NCBI GenBank assembly: GCA_963705635.1
Contig: CAVPKH010000004.1
Coordinates: forward strand, 1,162,686 to 1,226,685
Length of the DNA stretch: 64,000 nucleotides
Reading direction: 5' to 3'
Origin: VRUE01 sp963705635
Lineage (GTDB): Bacteria > Actinomycetota > Thermoleophilia > Solirubrobacterales > 70-9
Position numbers and translations under genes: made by a program. A model generated the notes under the pieces. That model worked only from the letters and a program-made list of their open reading frames with translations, searched no databases and was not told where the DNA came from. Of the stretch, positions 25,899 to 34,362 are shown in pieces (positions within the stretch are counted from its first letter, which is position 1; every line of letters starts with the position of its first letter).

Positions 25899-26333
25899 CT
25901 ACGACCCGTTCTCGGTCATCCAGGCGGCGAGCGCCTCGACGCCCTGGCGCTGAGCCTCGCCGCCGCCAAGGCCCGCGAGCGGTCCGTCGCCCCGCATCAG
26001 CATCAGCTTCAGCTTTTCGCCGTCGCTCGTCTTCAGCTTCAGCGTCACCGCGGCACCGTCCATGATCGCCGCGCTGGCCGTCATCCAGCCGCCACCGGCG
26101 CCATCGGCCTTGGCACTGACGATCCGCTCGGGCGGCAACGAGACCACCTCACCCGAGGCCTCGAACTTGCGGTCCATCCCCTGAACGATCAAACGCCGAT
26201 CGGTGATCCCAAGCGCAACCTGCCGGCCCTTGAGCATTCCAACCTGAGTGGCCAAGCAGACGCCCCGCAGCTCCTCCCCAGGGGCCAGCAGCCCCCCGAC
26301 GACCGGCCGCAACTTCGAGTCGAGCTCCGTCAT
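25899..26333 (-). CDS. Hypothetical protein with a PH-like N-terminal region
   Basis: A 144-residue soluble protein. The segment GVCLATQVGMLKGRQVALGI, then TDRRLIVQG (about 24-53) resembles the strand pattern of bacterial PH-like domains. The C-terminal part is a helix (QRQGVEALAAWMTENGS). No catalytic motif or signal peptide is seen. It lies between the VOC gene and tRNA-Asp; function not assigned. Confidence 0.65.
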   Translation of the reverse strand: MTELDSKLRPVVGGLLAPGEELRGVCLATQVGMLKGRQVALGITDRRLIVQGMDRKFEASGEVVSLPPERIVSAKADGAGGGWMTASAAIMDGAAVTLKLKTSDGEKLKLMLMRGDGPLAGLGGGEAQRQGVEALAAWMTENGS

Positions 26334-26430
26334 CGGATCTCCCTAGCCGAGCGCGCCCTGGAGCTGAACAATCTCATGCGCCGAAGCCTAGCCAGCCGGC
26401 CAGTGCCACATATGAAGGCACAACAAAATA

Positions 26431-26504
<74 letters not shown>

Positions 26505-26539
26505 GAGGGATGGGCGACTTGCGCCCGGCGGGCATTATC

Positions 26540-27631
26540 TCAGGGTCGCTGGATTCGTAGGCGGAAGGGTCCGCCGTGGGCACGGGTCGAGGTGATCACG
26601 AGGCGCAGGCGGGGCTGGCCGCAGACGGTGTAGTCGAGCTGGCGCAGGGGCCCGAGGCCGTGCTGGGAGCTGCGCAGAAGCCTGCCGGCACGGCTACGAA
26701 GGGCCAGTTCGTAGCCGTGCCTGCGCAGGCGGCTGGGGCGCAGGCTGACCGTTCCATCGAGTGGCGTACGCAGGGACTCGACGGCTGCGCCCTCCCCCCT
26801 GGCCGGTACACGCCCCGACAGCACGAAGCTGCGGCGCCCCTGCCAGGGCGAGAGGGTGTCTTCCTGAATCGCTCGGAACGACGCCGGGGTCGGCTTCAGC
26901 GCCGACATGTAGCGCCACTGGACCGAGAGCTCGGGGAAGCGATAGTGGGCAAAGGCCTCGGCGAAAGCCTCGCCGGGGTCCTCGAAGTAGTGGGTGCCCT
27001 CGTCGCCCGGGTACAGGCGCCCGCTGCGCTTGCCCTGACAGACGTTCTCGAGGCTGGCCCAGCGCTCGGTGCCCCAGTCGATCGCATCGCCGAACGGCGC
27101 CGGCATTTCTCGGTGCTGGGCAACGTGATGGCCGTACTCGTGGGCGAGGACGAAATCGAAGGTCGCCCCGTCGCCATCGGCTTCCTCGTAGCCACCAATG
27201 ACGATCTTGTTTTCGCCGGTGAAGTAGCACGCCTCGGCGCCGAAGCCGCAGTCGAAGCCAAGCTGGAAATCGGTGTCGAGCTGGACCGTGAGCAGGTCGA
27301 CCTCGTCGCCGTGGATCAGCGTGCCGATGAAGTCGGCAACCCGCTGCGGATCGGTCACCTCGCAGCTCTCGGCGCAGGCGGCGGTTACGTCGACGGCGAT
27401 CGTCGCTTCGCTGCCGTCACCGATCGAGTAGCGCTGCGACGACGCCGATGCCGATATTCGCGCCGCCGCAGCGCCGGGCTCGCCCAACACGACGTCTCGC
27501 ATCGGTACCGCTGGGTGCGGCACCTCGAGCGAGGCCCCCAGGTTGGGACGCTCGGCGGCGGCTCCGGCCGGAGCCGCCAGGAGAAGGATCATGGCCATGC
27601 CCGCAAGCGCCCCCGCCGGGCGCCGGCTCAC
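26540..27631 (-). CDS. Secreted zinc metallopeptidase-like protein
   Basis: A 363-residue exported protein. The signal peptide is MSRRPAGALAGMAMILLLAA, with cleavage near AGAAA-E. The zinc motif HEYGHHVAQH gives His164, Glu165 and His168; the downstream DPGEAFAEAFAHY (Glu221 or Glu225) supplies a third ligand as in gluzincins. Cys pairs (86/90, 128/135) suggest disulfides. The C-terminal 110 residues are a beta-rich, arginine-heavy domain. The GTG start begins the signal peptide directly. Substrate unknown. Confidence 0.8.
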   Translation of the reverse strand: MSRRPAGALAGMAMILLLAAPAGAAAERPNLGASLEVPHPAVPMRDVVLGEPGAAAARISASASSQRYSIGDGSEATIAVDVTAACAESCEVTDPQRVADFIGTLIHGDEVDLLTVQLDTDFQLGFDCGFGAEACYFTGENKIVIGGYEEADGDGATFDFVLAHEYGHHVAQHREMPAPFGDAIDWGTERWASLENVCQGKRSGRLYPGDEGTHYFEDPGEAFAEAFAHYRFPELSVQWRYMSALKPTPASFRAIQEDTLSPWQGRRSFVLSGRVPARGEGAAVESLRTPLDGTVSLRPSRLRRHGYELALRSRAGRLLRSSQHGLGPLRQLDYTVCGQPRLRLVITSTRAHGGPFRLRIQRP

Positions 27632-27920
27632 GGACCGGGACCCTGGGGTGCGCTCGTTCGCCCGGAACCAGCCGGCAACGCGCAGGCAGAGGTTGGCATG
27701 TACGCGGGGAGCGCCATTGCGGAGAGAAGATCACGAGGAGCAGGCGGTGGGAGCTGGCGTCCGCTGCTTCTTGCTTCAGATCAACTGCGAACACGGTAGC
27801 GGGCATCTGCCTCGCGGTGGGAAACCGCCATACCATTGACGTACCGGACTTGGACGTGCTTGTCTGGATCGGCCCGCGGACGACGCATCCGCTTGCCGGT
27901 CCCACTCGTATTCATCGGCA

Positions 27921-29186
27921 ATGAAGATCGCGATCATCGGAACCGGAGTCTCGGGGCTCGTCGCCGCCCATCGGCTGCACGACGAGCACGAGCTGGTCGT
28001 CTACGAGGCGAGCGGCCGCGTCGGCGGGCACACCAACACCGTCCGGGTCGAGACCGATGCCGAGACCCACTGGATCGACACCGGCTTCATCGTCTTCAAC
28101 GACCGCAACTACCCCAACTTCGAAGCCCTGCTCGCCGAGCTGGGCGTCGCCAGCCAGCCCTCGCACATGAGCTTCTCCGTCTCCGACGGGCGCGGCGAGT
28201 TCGAGTACGCCGGCACCCCGCGCGGCCTCTTCGCCCGCCCAACCCACCTCCTCAGCCCCTCCTTCCTCGGCATGCTGCGCGACTGGCGGCGCTTCAACCG
28301 CGAGGCTCAGGCGCTGATCGGAATGAACGGGACCGCTCCGTCGCTGGGGATCTGGCTGGAGGAGAAGGGCTTCTCCAAGCACTTCATCGAGCGGCTCGTC
28401 GTCCCCCAGGCTTCAGCCGTCTGGTCGGCCGATCCGGAGCAGATGTGGAGCTTCCCCGCCAGCTTCATGGCCGAGTTCTTCGAGAACCACGGGATGTTCA
28501 GCCTCCGTGACCGGCCGCGCTGGCGGACCGTCAGCGGCGGCTCGATCCAATACGTGGAAGCGATCACCGCTCCCTGGCGCGACCGGATCCGCCTCCGCGC
28601 CGCGGTGCGGCGGATCGAGCGACTCGCCGACGGGGTGCGGATCGAGGCCGATGGCTGCGAGACCGAGGACTTCGACGAGGTCGTGATCGCCACCCACTCC
28701 GATCAGGCGCTGGCGCTGCTCGCCGATCCCAGCGAGGCGGAGCGGGAGATCCTCGGCGCCATCCCCTACCAGCGCAACGAGGCAGCTCTCCACACCGACG
28801 CCTCGCTGCTGCCGCGGCGCCGCAGCGCCTGGTCGAGCTGGAACTTCCACCTCAGCGAGGCGCCGGCCCGGGGGACCACGGTCACCTACTGGATGAACAA
28901 CCTGCAGCGGCTGCGCAGCGAGCGCCAGTTCCTGCTCACGCTCAACCGCGACGAGGAAATCGAGCCGGAGAAGGTGCTGCGGCGCTTTTCCTACGACCAC
29001 CCCGTCTACACCGCCGAGGGCGTCGCCGCCCAAGCGCAGCACGGCGAGATCAGCGGCACCCGCCACACCCACTACTGCGGCGCCTACTGGGGCTGGGGAT
29101 TCCACGAGGACGGCGTGCTCAGCGCCCAGCGCGCCTGCGAGCGGATCGCACCGGCCCGGGCCAAATCGAGAGCGCTCACCGCATGA
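27921..29186 (+). CDS. FAD/NAD(P)-binding amine-oxidase-like protein of the cyclopropane-lipid cluster
   Basis: A 421-residue flavoprotein starting MKIAIIGTGVSGLVAAHRLH, the FAD Rossmann motif, then VYEASGRVGGHTNT. This type regularly precedes DUF1365 and cyclopropane-fatty-acid-synthase genes and is thought to act on phospholipid acyl chains, though its reaction is unproven. The stop overlaps the next start (ATGA). A 289-nt gap upstream shows no gene and no clear promoter. Confidence 0.85.
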   Translation: MKIAIIGTGVSGLVAAHRLHDEHELVVYEASGRVGGHTNTVRVETDAETHWIDTGFIVFNDRNYPNFEALLAELGVASQPSHMSFSVSDGRGEFEYAGTPRGLFARPTHLLSPSFLGMLRDWRRFNREAQALIGMNGTAPSLGIWLEEKGFSKHFIERLVVPQASAVWSADPEQMWSFPASFMAEFFENHGMFSLRDRPRWRTVSGGSIQYVEAITAPWRDRIRLRAAVRRIERLADGVRIEADGCETEDFDEVVIATHSDQALALLADPSEAEREILGAIPYQRNEAALHTDASLLPRRRSAWSSWNFHLSEAPARGTTVTYWMNNLQRLRSERQFLLTLNRDEEIEPEKVLRRFSYDHPVYTAEGVAAQAQHGEISGTRHTHYCGAYWGWGFHEDGVLSAQRACERIAPARAKSRALTA

Positions 29187-29959
29187 GCGCCTCGGCCGTC
29201 TACGAGGGCTGGATCCGCCACCGCCGCTTCGAGCCGATCGAGCATTCCTTCCGCTACCGGCTCTTCCTCATGTACCTCGACCTCGACGAGCTTCCGGGCG
29301 TTCTCGACCCCTACCCGCTGTGGTCGGCACGGCGGCCGGCGCCGGCGCGCTTCCGGCGCGGCGATTTCATCGGCGACCCCGCTCGCCCACTGGCCGAGTG
29401 CGCCCGCGACGCGGTCGAGGCGCAGACGGGCAAGCGGCCGGGCGGCCCGGTGCGCCTGCTCGCAAACCTGCGCTACCTCGGCCACGCCTTCAACCCGGTC
29501 AGCTTCTATTACTGCTGCGACGGCGATGAGCGGGTCGAGGCGGTGGTCGCCGACGTCAACAACATCCCCTGGGGCGAGCGTCATCCTTATGTGATGGCGC
29601 GCGGCGCGCGGACCGGAACGGTGCTGACCGAGGAGCTCGAGAAGGCGCTCCACGTCTCGCCCCTGATGGCGATGGACCAGACCTATTCCTTCCGCGCCAC
29701 CGAGCCGGCCAAGGCGCTCTCCGTCCACATCGAGTCGCGCCCCAACGACGGCGTCGGCAAGGCATTCGACGCCACCCTCTCGATGCGCCGGCACGAGCTG
29801 AGCGGCCCGCTGCTGACCCGGATGCTGGTGCGCTATCCGGCGATGTCGCTTCAGGTCGTCGCCAAGATCTACGCCCAATCGCTGCGCCTGAAGCTGAAGG
29901 GCGCCCGCTACTTCCCCCACCCGGCGGGGAAGAGCCCAAAGGGGTTCCTGTCGCCCTGA
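29183..29959 (+). CDS. DUF1365 protein
   Basis: A 258-residue protein of the DUF1365 family: VYEGWIRHRRFEPIEHSFRY at the N-terminus, NLRYLGHAFNPVSFYYC at about 95, and a C-terminal membrane-proximal helix. It is coupled by ATGA to the flavoprotein and runs directly into cfa, the usual order of this lipid-modification set. Biochemical role not established for the family. Confidence 0.88.
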   Translation: MSASAVYEGWIRHRRFEPIEHSFRYRLFLMYLDLDELPGVLDPYPLWSARRPAPARFRRGDFIGDPARPLAECARDAVEAQTGKRPGGPVRLLANLRYLGHAFNPVSFYYCCDGDERVEAVVADVNNIPWGERHPYVMARGARTGTVLTEELEKALHVSPLMAMDQTYSFRATEPAKALSVHIESRPNDGVGKAFDATLSMRRHELSGPLLTRMLVRYPAMSLQVVAKIYAQSLRLKLKGARYFPHPAGKSPKGFLSP

Positions 29960-30024
29960 CCGACCAAATCGCCCGCGCCGCCGTCTGCCAGGCCCTGCGC
30001 CGCCTGCGCGCCGGCCGGATCGAG

Positions 30025-31143
30025 GTGGTCGAGAACGGACAGCGCCGTGCGTTTGGCCCCGACGGCGCTGAGCTGCGCGCCACCGTGACGATTCACGATC
30101 CCGCCGCCTGGCGGGGACCGCTGCACGGCAGCGTCGGCCTCGGCGAGACCTACGTCGACGGGCTCTGGGAGACCGACGACCTCGTTGCCCTGATCCGGAT
30201 CGTCGCCCGCGAGCTGCGCCAGCTCGACGGCCTGCGCGGCGCGGTCGCCAAGCCACGGGCGATACTGCACCGGGCGCTGCGGCTGGTGCCGGAGAACACC
30301 CGGGCACGAGCCAGGGCGCACATCGCCGCCCACTACGACCTCGGCAACGACCTCTTTGCCTCCTTCCTCGACGAGCGAATGATGTATTCCTGCGCCTACT
30401 TCCCGCGCCAGGGCGCCAGCCTCGAGGAAGCCCAGCTGGCGAAGCTGGAGCGGATCTGCCGGGGCCTGCGCCTCGGCTCGGAGAACCACCTGCTGGAGAT
30501 CGGCAGCGGCTGGGGCGGCCTCGCCATCCATGCCGCCCGCGAGCACGGCTGCCGGGTGACGACGACGACGATCTCCGCCAGGCAGCACGAGCTGGCGCGG
30601 CGGCGGGTGCGGGAGGCCGGGCTGGAGGACCGGGTGACGGTGCTGATGGAGGACTACCGCGACCTGCGCGGCAGCTACGACAGGCTGGTCTCGGTCGAGA
30701 TGATCGAGGCGGTCGGCTGGCAGTACTTCGACGACTTCTTCCGCCGCTGCAGCGGGCTGCTCGCCGCCGACGGACTGATGCTGCTGCAGGCGATCACGAT
30801 CGACGACCAGCTCTACGAGGCCGAGAAGGGCACTCACAGCTTCGCCAACACTCACGTCTTCCCCGGCGGCTGCCTGCCATCGCAGGGGCTGATCGCCGAC
30901 TGCGTCGCCCGCGTCACCGACATGCGCGAGGTCTGGGTCGATGACATCACCGCCCACTACCCACCCACGCTCGCCGCCTGGCGCGAGCGCTTCCTGGCAA
31001 CTTGGGAGCGCCTGCGTCCACGTGGCTACGACGAGCGGTTTCGCCGCCTCTGGACCTTCTACCTGAGCTCCTCAGAGGCCGGCTTCCGAGAGCGTAGGAT
31101 CGGCGACGTGCAGGCGCTGTTTGCAAAGCCGGGATGGCGGTGA
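30025..31143 (+). CDS. cfa: Cyclopropane-fatty-acyl-phospholipid synthase family methyltransferase
   Basis: A 372-residue SAM enzyme that adds a methylene or methyl carbon to unsaturated acyl chains of membrane lipids. SAM motif I is LLEIGSGWGGLAIHAA; HYDLGNDLFASFLDERMMYS and CAYF precede it, and VSVEMIEAVGWQYF is the acidic lid, all as in Cfa/CmaA. The GTG start is provisional: coding similarity continues upstream through QALRRLRAGRIEVV to CTG 29956, which overlaps the DUF1365 stop as CTGA. Chain position modified is unknown. Confidence 0.88.
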   Translation: MVENGQRRAFGPDGAELRATVTIHDPAAWRGPLHGSVGLGETYVDGLWETDDLVALIRIVARELRQLDGLRGAVAKPRAILHRALRLVPENTRARARAHIAAHYDLGNDLFASFLDERMMYSCAYFPRQGASLEEAQLAKLERICRGLRLGSENHLLEIGSGWGGLAIHAAREHGCRVTTTTISARQHELARRRVREAGLEDRVTVLMEDYRDLRGSYDRLVSVEMIEAVGWQYFDDFFRRCSGLLAADGLMLLQAITIDDQLYEAEKGTHSFANTHVFPGGCLPSQGLIADCVARVTDMREVWVDDITAHYPPTLAAWRERFLATWERLRPRGYDERFRRLWTFYLSSSEAGFRERRIGDVQALFAKPGWR

Positions 31144-31889
31144 GCGCCGAACCGCTGCTGCTGCTCCACGGGCTCGGCGGCTCGGCGGCGGTGTGGAGCC
31201 CGGTGATCGACCTGCTCCGCAGCGAGCGTGAGGCAATCGCGATCGACCTGCCCGGCTTCGGCTCGGCCGAGCCGCTTGCCGCTGGAATTGAGCCGAGCCC
31301 AGCCAACCTCGCCGCGGCGGTGCGTGAAGCCTGCGCCGAGCTCGGGATCGAGCGCCCTCACGTCGCCGGCAACTCGCTGGGCGGCTGGGTCGGCCTGGAA
31401 ATGGGGCGAGCGGGCTGGGCCGCCTCGGTCACCGCGCTCTCGCCGGCTGGCCTCTGGCGCGCGCCGCTCGGTGACCGCCGCGTCAATCCCCGCCTCTGGG
31501 CGCATCGCCTGCGCCCCTTCGTCTCGCTCGCCCTGCGCACGCGCCGCGCTCGCGAGGCGATGCTTGCCACCTTCGCCGCGAGGCCCGACCGGATCCCCGC
31601 CGCCCAGGGGCGCGAGCTCGTCCTTGGCTGGATCGACGCCAGCGGCTACGACGGCGCCAACCGGGCGATGCGCACTCACGTCTTCGAGCCCGACGGCTAC
31701 CCCGACCTCCCGGTCACCCTCGCCTGGGGGGAGCTGGATCGGCTCGTCGCGCCGCCGCGACCGGAGCGTTGGCCGGCCGGCGCCCGCTACCTGGTCCTGC
31801 CGGGCGTTGGCCACACGCCGATGTGGGACGACCCGCAGCTGATCGCCGCGACCCTGCTCCAGGGCAGCTCGGTCTCGGCTGCAGTCTGA
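31134..31889 (+). CDS. Alpha/beta-fold hydrolase
   Basis: A 251-residue hydrolase. The oxyanion strand is LLLHGLGGSAAVW, the nucleophile elbow GNSLGGW (Ser81), the acid WGELDRLV and the base LPGVGHTPMWDDP. It overlaps the cfa 3' end by 10 nt, so it is co-translated with the lipid-modification set and may act on a lipid or ester there (inference). Confidence 0.85.
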   Translation: MAVSAEPLLLLHGLGGSAAVWSPVIDLLRSEREAIAIDLPGFGSAEPLAAGIEPSPANLAAAVREACAELGIERPHVAGNSLGGWVGLEMGRAGWAASVTALSPAGLWRAPLGDRRVNPRLWAHRLRPFVSLALRTRRAREAMLATFAARPDRIPAAQGRELVLGWIDASGYDGANRAMRTHVFEPDGYPDLPVTLAWGELDRLVAPPRPERWPAGARYLVLPGVGHTPMWDDPQLIAATLLQGSSVSAAV

Positions 31890-31935
31890 GGCCATCGTTC
31901 TGGGAGAGTTCCGGGACGCGAGCAACCAGAGGGAG

Positions 31936-32688
31936 ATGCCAGTGATCATCGAGAGGACCGAGAATCCGCAGTGGCTGTCGAACGCCTACCTCGTCGCCGA
32001 CGAGGCGGGTGGCAAGGGGGTGCTGATCGACGGCAACGACGACGTCGGGCCACTGCTCGAGCGCGCCAACCGCGACGGGATCGAGATCACCCACATCCTC
32101 ATCACCCACCCCCACGCCGACCACGTCGCCGGCCTGGCCGAGGCCCAGCGGCAGCTCGGTGGCGTGCCGATGGTCGCCCACGCCGAGGCCGCAGCCGAAA
32201 TCGAGCAGGAGGTCGCGCAGACGATCGCCGACGGCGAGAAGCTCAACACCGGCGATCTCGAGATCGAGGCGATCTCCACGCCGGGGCACGCGGCCGGCCA
32301 CCTCGCCTTCCTCGTCAACGGCAGCGACGTCTTCACCGCCGACGTCCTCTTCAAGGGCACCGTCGGCGGGACGATGGCGCCCGGCGCCAGCGGCATCGAC
32401 GACCTCCGCGCCTCTGTGATGCGGCTGATGACGCTGCCGCCTGGGACGGTCGTCCACCCCGGCCACCGCGAGCCGACGACGATCGGCGAGGAGCACGAGG
32501 ACAACCCCTTCGTGCGGATCTGGCGCGGCGAGGAGGAGACCGGCGGGGAGCAGTGCACGGTTTGGGGTCGCGACGCGACGCTGAAGCTCTGGGCCCCCGA
32601 CTACGACGGCGGCAACAAGGCCTGGGTCCTCTTCGCCGACACCAACGAGGAGGCGATAGTCGGCGGCTCCCAGGTCGAGCGCGGCTGA
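31936..32688 (+). CDS. Metallo-beta-lactamase-fold hydrolase, glyoxalase II-like
   Basis: A 250-residue MBL enzyme. The metal motif HPHADH gives His58, His60, Asp62 and His63; further ligands are in STPGHAAGHL, FTADVLF and VHPGHREPTT. Spacing fits hydroxyacylglutathione-hydrolase-like thiolesterases. Unusually, the last 50 residues (after EDNPFVRIWRG) add a strand-rich tail containing one Cys. Substrate not determined. Confidence 0.86.
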   Translation: MPVIIERTENPQWLSNAYLVADEAGGKGVLIDGNDDVGPLLERANRDGIEITHILITHPHADHVAGLAEAQRQLGGVPMVAHAEAAAEIEQEVAQTIADGEKLNTGDLEIEAISTPGHAAGHLAFLVNGSDVFTADVLFKGTVGGTMAPGASGIDDLRASVMRLMTLPPGTVVHPGHREPTTIGEEHEDNPFVRIWRGEEETGGEQCTVWGRDATLKLWAPDYDGGNKAWVLFADTNEEAIVGGSQVERG

Positions 32689-32732
32689 CGCATCGACATT
32701 GACCCACTCTGGGGTGGTCAATGTCGGATGCG
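32689..32732. terminator. 16-bp inverted repeat just after the MBL gene stop
   Basis: CGCATCGACATTGACC (32689-32704) pairs with 32716-32732 apart from one bulged G. It begins right after the TGA and precedes a second hairpin; together they probably stop both convergent transcripts. Confidence 0.6.
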
Positions 32733-32734
32733 CA

Positions 32735-32760
32735 GCGAGGCCCGCCGAAGCGGGCCTCGC
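32735..32760. terminator. Perfect 11-bp GC hairpin, bidirectional terminator candidate
   Basis: GCGAGGCCCGC, CGAA loop, GCGGGCCTCGC, between convergent genes and 11 nt from the stop of the leftward one. No T-run, as common in GC-rich actinobacteria. Confidence 0.65.
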
Positions 32761-32771
32761 ACAGACGGGCG

Positions 32772-33401
32772 CTACTTGATCACTGCTTCCATCAGCAGCC
32801 AGCAGCCATCGGTGTTGCTGGCCGGGGTGAAGTAGCCGCCGAGGAAGAGCGGTGGCGTGTAGATCAGGGTGTTGTCGCCCCCCGAGGAGCAGCGGATCAT
32901 CGAGGTGATGCTGCCGCGCAGGGCCAGCTGCTCACCCTTCTTGATCTTCATCTCAACGGGGAAGGACTCGACCCGGTAGTCGCCTTCTTCTTCGGCCGAT
33001 TCGACCTGGCCGCGATAGCTGATCCTCTGGCCGTAGCGCTTGGCGATCGACTCGGTGCCGTTGATGTGCTTGACCGCCATCAGCCGGAAGCTGCCGGGGC
33101 CGCCGGCGATCAGCCGGATCTGCTTGATCGTGCCGGTCTTCGGGGCGAGCTCGCCGCCGTCCGGGCGACCGTAGGCTTCGTTGAGGACCATCGTGCAGGG
33201 TTCGAGAGGAGCTTCCGGGCCGTTGCAGCTGAGGCCGGGCAGCGAGTTGGAGGGCTGCACCCGCGAGTTCAGCTTGGCGCCAAATTTGACCGGGGCCTTG
33301 GCGACCCCGGCGGCCGGGGCGACGGTCAGCGCGAGGCTGGCGACGGCGGCCAGGAGGCCGGCGCGGCGGGCGATCTTCTGGGCGGTGGTGTTGCGAGTCA
33401 T
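32772..33401 (-). CDS. Secreted protein of unknown function
   Basis: A 209-residue exported protein with a signal peptide (RAGLLAAVASLALTVAPAAG, cleavage near residue 34). The mature part is beta-rich with four cysteines spaced for two disulfides (NSLPGLSCNGPEAPLEPC; MIRCSSGG; NTDGCWLLME). AAGGAGAACACG supplies the Shine-Dalgarno for the ATG. No family recognised; a carbohydrate- or surface-binding fold is possible. Confidence 0.72.
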   Translation of the reverse strand: MTRNTTAQKIARRAGLLAAVASLALTVAPAAGVAKAPVKFGAKLNSRVQPSNSLPGLSCNGPEAPLEPCTMVLNEAYGRPDGGELAPKTGTIKQIRLIAGGPGSFRLMAVKHINGTESIAKRYGQRISYRGQVESAEEEGDYRVESFPVEMKIKKGEQLALRGSITSMIRCSSGGDNTLIYTPPLFLGGYFTPASNTDGCWLLMEAVIK

Positions 33402-33583
33402 CGTGTTCTCCTTGAGTGGTCGGTGGTGAGGTGCTGTCGTCTGGATCAGCTTCGCCCGCGGCAGCCGCGCCGCCCAGGAGCCCCAGGGGTGGACTCGCTC
33501 ACCCCTCCCCGCCCCTCTGGCCATGTGGAGAGGAGGGCGCGGCGGCGCGGAATCGGGGATTGAGTGGCCGTAGGATCAGCGGC

Positions 33584-34258
33584 GTGAGCGCCGATCCACG
33601 CCAGACCAGCGCCGTCGAGCTGCAGGCCCAGATCGAGGCCGAACGACGGGGACGGCCCTTCCTCGTTCTCCGCGACGGCGACGGCGAGCAGCGGATCGTC
33701 GGCGTCGAGGAGGGCGTTACCGAGCTCTGGGTTGGGCGCGCCGAGGCCGCCGGCCTGCGCCTCGACTGGGACGAGGAGGTCTCCGCCCTGCACGCCCAGA
33801 TCGAGGTCGTCGCCGGTGAGTGCACCCTGCTCGACGACGGCCTCTCCCGCAACGGCTCCTTCGTCGGCGAGCAGCGCGTCCACGGCCGCCGCCGCCTGCG
33901 CGACGGCGACGCGCTGCGCTTCGGCCGTACCACGGTGCTCTTCCGGCGCCCCGGTGAGGGCGCTCCAGAAGCAACGGTCATCGCCAGCGAGGTACCGGCG
34001 GCGGCGGCCGTCTCACCCGGGCAGCGCCGCGTGCTCCTCGCCCTCTGCCGCCCCTTCAAGGACGGCTCCACCTTCGCCACCCCGCCGACCAATCAGGCGA
34101 TCGCCGCGGAGCTCCACCTCAGCGTCGACGCAGTGAAGACCCACATGCGCGCCCTCTTCGAGAGGCTCGGGGTCGAGGCCCTGCCGCAGAACCAAAAGCG
34201 CGTCGCCCTGATCGAGCGCGCGCTGCAAAGCGGCATCGTCACGCCCCGCGAGCTTTAG
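33584..34258 (+). CDS. FHA-domain protein with a C-terminal helix-turn-helix
   Basis: A 224-residue protein. The FHA phosphothreonine-binding domain is at about 35-115 (WVGRAEAAGLRLDWDEEVSA, then LSRNGSFVGEQRV and FGRTTVLFRRP). The C-terminal 80 residues hold a LuxR/winged-type helix (NQAIAAELHLSVDAVKTHMR, about 177-196). The fusion suggests a DNA-binding protein switched by a Ser/Thr kinase, but no kinase gene is in the window. The GTG of VSADPRQTSAV is chosen just upstream of conserved sequence. Confidence 0.8.
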   Translation: MSADPRQTSAVELQAQIEAERRGRPFLVLRDGDGEQRIVGVEEGVTELWVGRAEAAGLRLDWDEEVSALHAQIEVVAGECTLLDDGLSRNGSFVGEQRVHGRRRLRDGDALRFGRTTVLFRRPGEGAPEATVIASEVPAAAAVSPGQRRVLLALCRPFKDGSTFATPPTNQAIAAELHLSVDAVKTHMRALFERLGVEALPQNQKRVALIERALQSGIVTPREL

Positions 34259-34362
34259 CCCTCCAGGCACGACCTGGACGCATATGCGATTGGAGTGCGC
34301 GAGCTTTCTCCTCACACTCACTCGTTAATAGTGAGGATGGCCCAGAAGGCGAGCGAGGACCC

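Noticed and set aside
27632..27920. Possible gene or promoter in the 289-nt gap before the lipid-modification set
   Set aside because: No frame with family similarity and no convincing -35/-10 pair could be picked out by eye.
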